DNA of 5,351 bases from Alphaproteobacteria bacterium. GTDB lineage: Bacteria; Pseudomonadota; Alphaproteobacteria; Sphingomonadales; Sphingomonadaceae. The translations under genes were made by a program, and so were the position numbers. Numbering within the stretch: the stretch's first letter is position 1; each line of letters starts with the position of its first letter. The stretch lies in the NCBI GenBank assembly GCA_028293005.1, contig JAQGLH010000248.1:1-5351 (forward strand). Reading direction: 5' to 3'. Under the pieces are notes generated by a model. That model worked only from the letters and a program-made list of their open reading frames with translations. It was not told where the DNA came from and searched no databases. Positions 4,397 through 5,351 of this stretch are shown in pieces.

Positions 4397-5351
4397 TTAT
4401 ACCTCGGGAACAGAGGCTTCCGGTGCCGCTCCGCGCCATGCCCGCTCGATCAGCCGGCGCAGCGGAGCGCGTTCGACGGCACGGGGATTCCAATAGGGGT
4501 TCTGAACGGCCAGCTCCGCCGCTTTGTCGATTCCCTCCTCCGGCATGCCCAGATCACGCAACGCGGTCGGGGCGCCGAGCGATTTGGCCAGGCGGTGCAG
4601 CCCGGCCGCCGGATCCTCGCTGCCGACCGCGCGGCCAAGGCGCTCGCGCGCTTCGGAAGCGAAGGGCAGATTGAAAGCCAGCGCATGCGGCAGAATGACG
4701 CTGTGGGTTGCGGCGTGCGGAAGATCGAAAGTTCCGCCGAGCGTGTGGCAAAGCTTGTGATGCAACGCCATTCCCACGGCACCAAGGCAAGTCCCGCACA
4801 GCCACGCCCCGTAGAGCGCCTTTTCCCGCGCAGCCTCGTCGCGCGGATTGGAGACGATCCGGGGCAAGGCCGAGACGAGCGCGCGGACACCTTCTTCGGC
4901 CATCAAGTCGGTAATCGGATTTCTGTCTTGCGCGTAAAGCGCCTCGGCCGCGTGCGCGATTGCGTTCAATCCGGAGGTGACCGAGATGGCGGCCGGCAAT
5001 CCGAGCGTCAAATCGACATCGTAGATCACGGTCTCCGGCAGGACCCTGGGACTGCGCTGGGTTGTTTTCACCCCGTTGCTCGTCTCGCCGAGGATCGGCG
5101 TCACTTCCGACCCGGCGTAAGTCGTCGGGATGACGATCTGCGGCAGATCGGTCAGCAACGCGATCGCCTTGCCGAGTCCGATCGTGGACCCACCGCCGAA
5201 AGAGACAAGGCCATCGACCCGGTCGGCCTCCACAACGGCGAGTGCCGCCTCGGTGGCATCGACCGGCGTATGCATTCGGGCTCCGGCGAACAGCCGGGCG
5301 CCGCGCGGGCCCAGCAAAGCAAGAATCTGCCGGCCATGCGCCTCTTGCCCC
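4397..5351 (-). CDS. Maleylacetate reductase, N-terminus beyond the window (partial)
   Basis: 317 residues of an iron-alcohol-dehydrogenase-type maleylacetate reductase are visible, about 35-45 short of the family's usual 350-odd. The frame is open to the right edge: the codon at 5315-5317 is an internal TTG leucine, and coding continues upstream of it. The enzyme reduces maleylacetate to 3-oxoadipate with NAD(P)H in the cytosol. Evidence in visible order: A-G-A-R-M-H-T-P-V (the usual start of the conserved core), the nucleotide-binding F-G-G-G-S (51-55) with Lys61, I-P-T-T-Y-A-G-S-E-V-T-P, then the diagnostic H-H-K-L-C-H (visible residues 197-202, bases 4745-4762) followed by L-G-G-T-F-D-L-P-H and a second S-V-I-L-P-H. 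The H-H-K-L-C-H and L-P-H motifs are those of maleylacetate reductases rather than general alcohol dehydrogenases. It is the most upstream visible gene of the operon and supplies the step after hydroxyquinol cleavage. The promoter must lie outside the window. Confidence 0.9.
   Translation of the reverse strand, partial: GQEAHGRQILALLGPRGARLFAGARMHTPVDATEAALAVVEADRVDGLVSFGGGSTIGLGKAIALLTDLPQIVIPTTYAGSEVTPILGETSNGVKTTQRSPRVLPETVIYDVDLTLGLPAAISVTSGLNAIAHAAEALYAQDRNPITDLMAEEGVRALVSALPRIVSNPRDEAAREKALYGAWLCGTCLGAVGMALHHKLCHTLGGTFDLPHAATHSVILPHALAFNLPFASEARERLGRAVGSEDPAAGLHRLAKSLGAPTALRDLGMPEEGIDKAAELAVQNPYWNPRAVERAPLRRLIERAWRGAAPEASVPEV

Noticed and set aside
4397..5317. Treating the TTG codon at 5315-5317 as the true start of maleylacetate reductase
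   Set aside because: The frame stays open to the window edge, and the visible protein lacks the usual N-terminal portion, so the gene continues to the right.
1..5351. CRISPR arrays, tRNA or rRNA genes, insertion sequences or attachment sites
   Set aside because: None was seen: no regularly spaced repeats, no tRNA-like cloverleaf, and no transposase or integrase motifs on either strand.

Overview
The window reads as part of a GC-rich proteobacterial chromosome or plasmid. An alphaproteobacterium, possibly a sphingomonad, fits best. The reasons are an EcfG-type promoter candidate (GGAAC-N17-aGTT), hydroxyquinol/maleylacetate catabolic genes and an Nramp-plus-PRC-barrel cassette. The taxonomic call is an inference, because no rRNA or other marker gene is present.

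Left edge (1-451): the last 19 codons of an unidentified plus-strand gene, then about 390 bases with no convincing gene. This stretch holds a small hairpin, a stress-type promoter candidate and a palindrome flanked by direct repeats, all placed to control the next operon.

Plus-strand operon (452-2604): four tightly coupled genes. They are a small lipoprotein of unknown function, an 11-segment membrane protein of the Nramp fold with non-canonical metal-site residues, and two small PRC-barrel proteins. The junctions overlap by 14, 4 and 1 bases, and the first three starts are GTG, TTG and GTG. The cassette looks like an inner-membrane ion transporter with cytosolic PRC-barrel partners and an envelope lipoprotein. 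The transported ion cannot be read from the sequence, but the altered site argues against ordinary Mn/Fe uptake.

Convergent junction (2579-2700): a perfect 9-bp inverted repeat spans the last stop codon of the plus operon, followed by a second GC-rich hairpin. These are plausible factor-assisted or bidirectional terminators.

Minus-strand catabolic operon (5351 down to 2701): maleylacetate reductase (N-terminus beyond the right edge), hydroxyquinol 1,2-dioxygenase, and 3-oxoacid/3-oxoadipate CoA-transferase subunit A. In reaction order the dioxygenase cleaves hydroxyquinol to maleylacetate, the reductase makes 3-oxoadipate, and the CoA-transferase would activate it to 3-oxoadipyl-CoA for thiolysis. 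The obligate subunit B, normally directly after subunit A, is absent: the operon ends at the subunit A stop codon.

The most interesting items are the divergent Nramp transporter with its lipoprotein and PRC-barrel partners, and the orphan CoA-transferase subunit. The catabolic genes themselves belong to well-known families.
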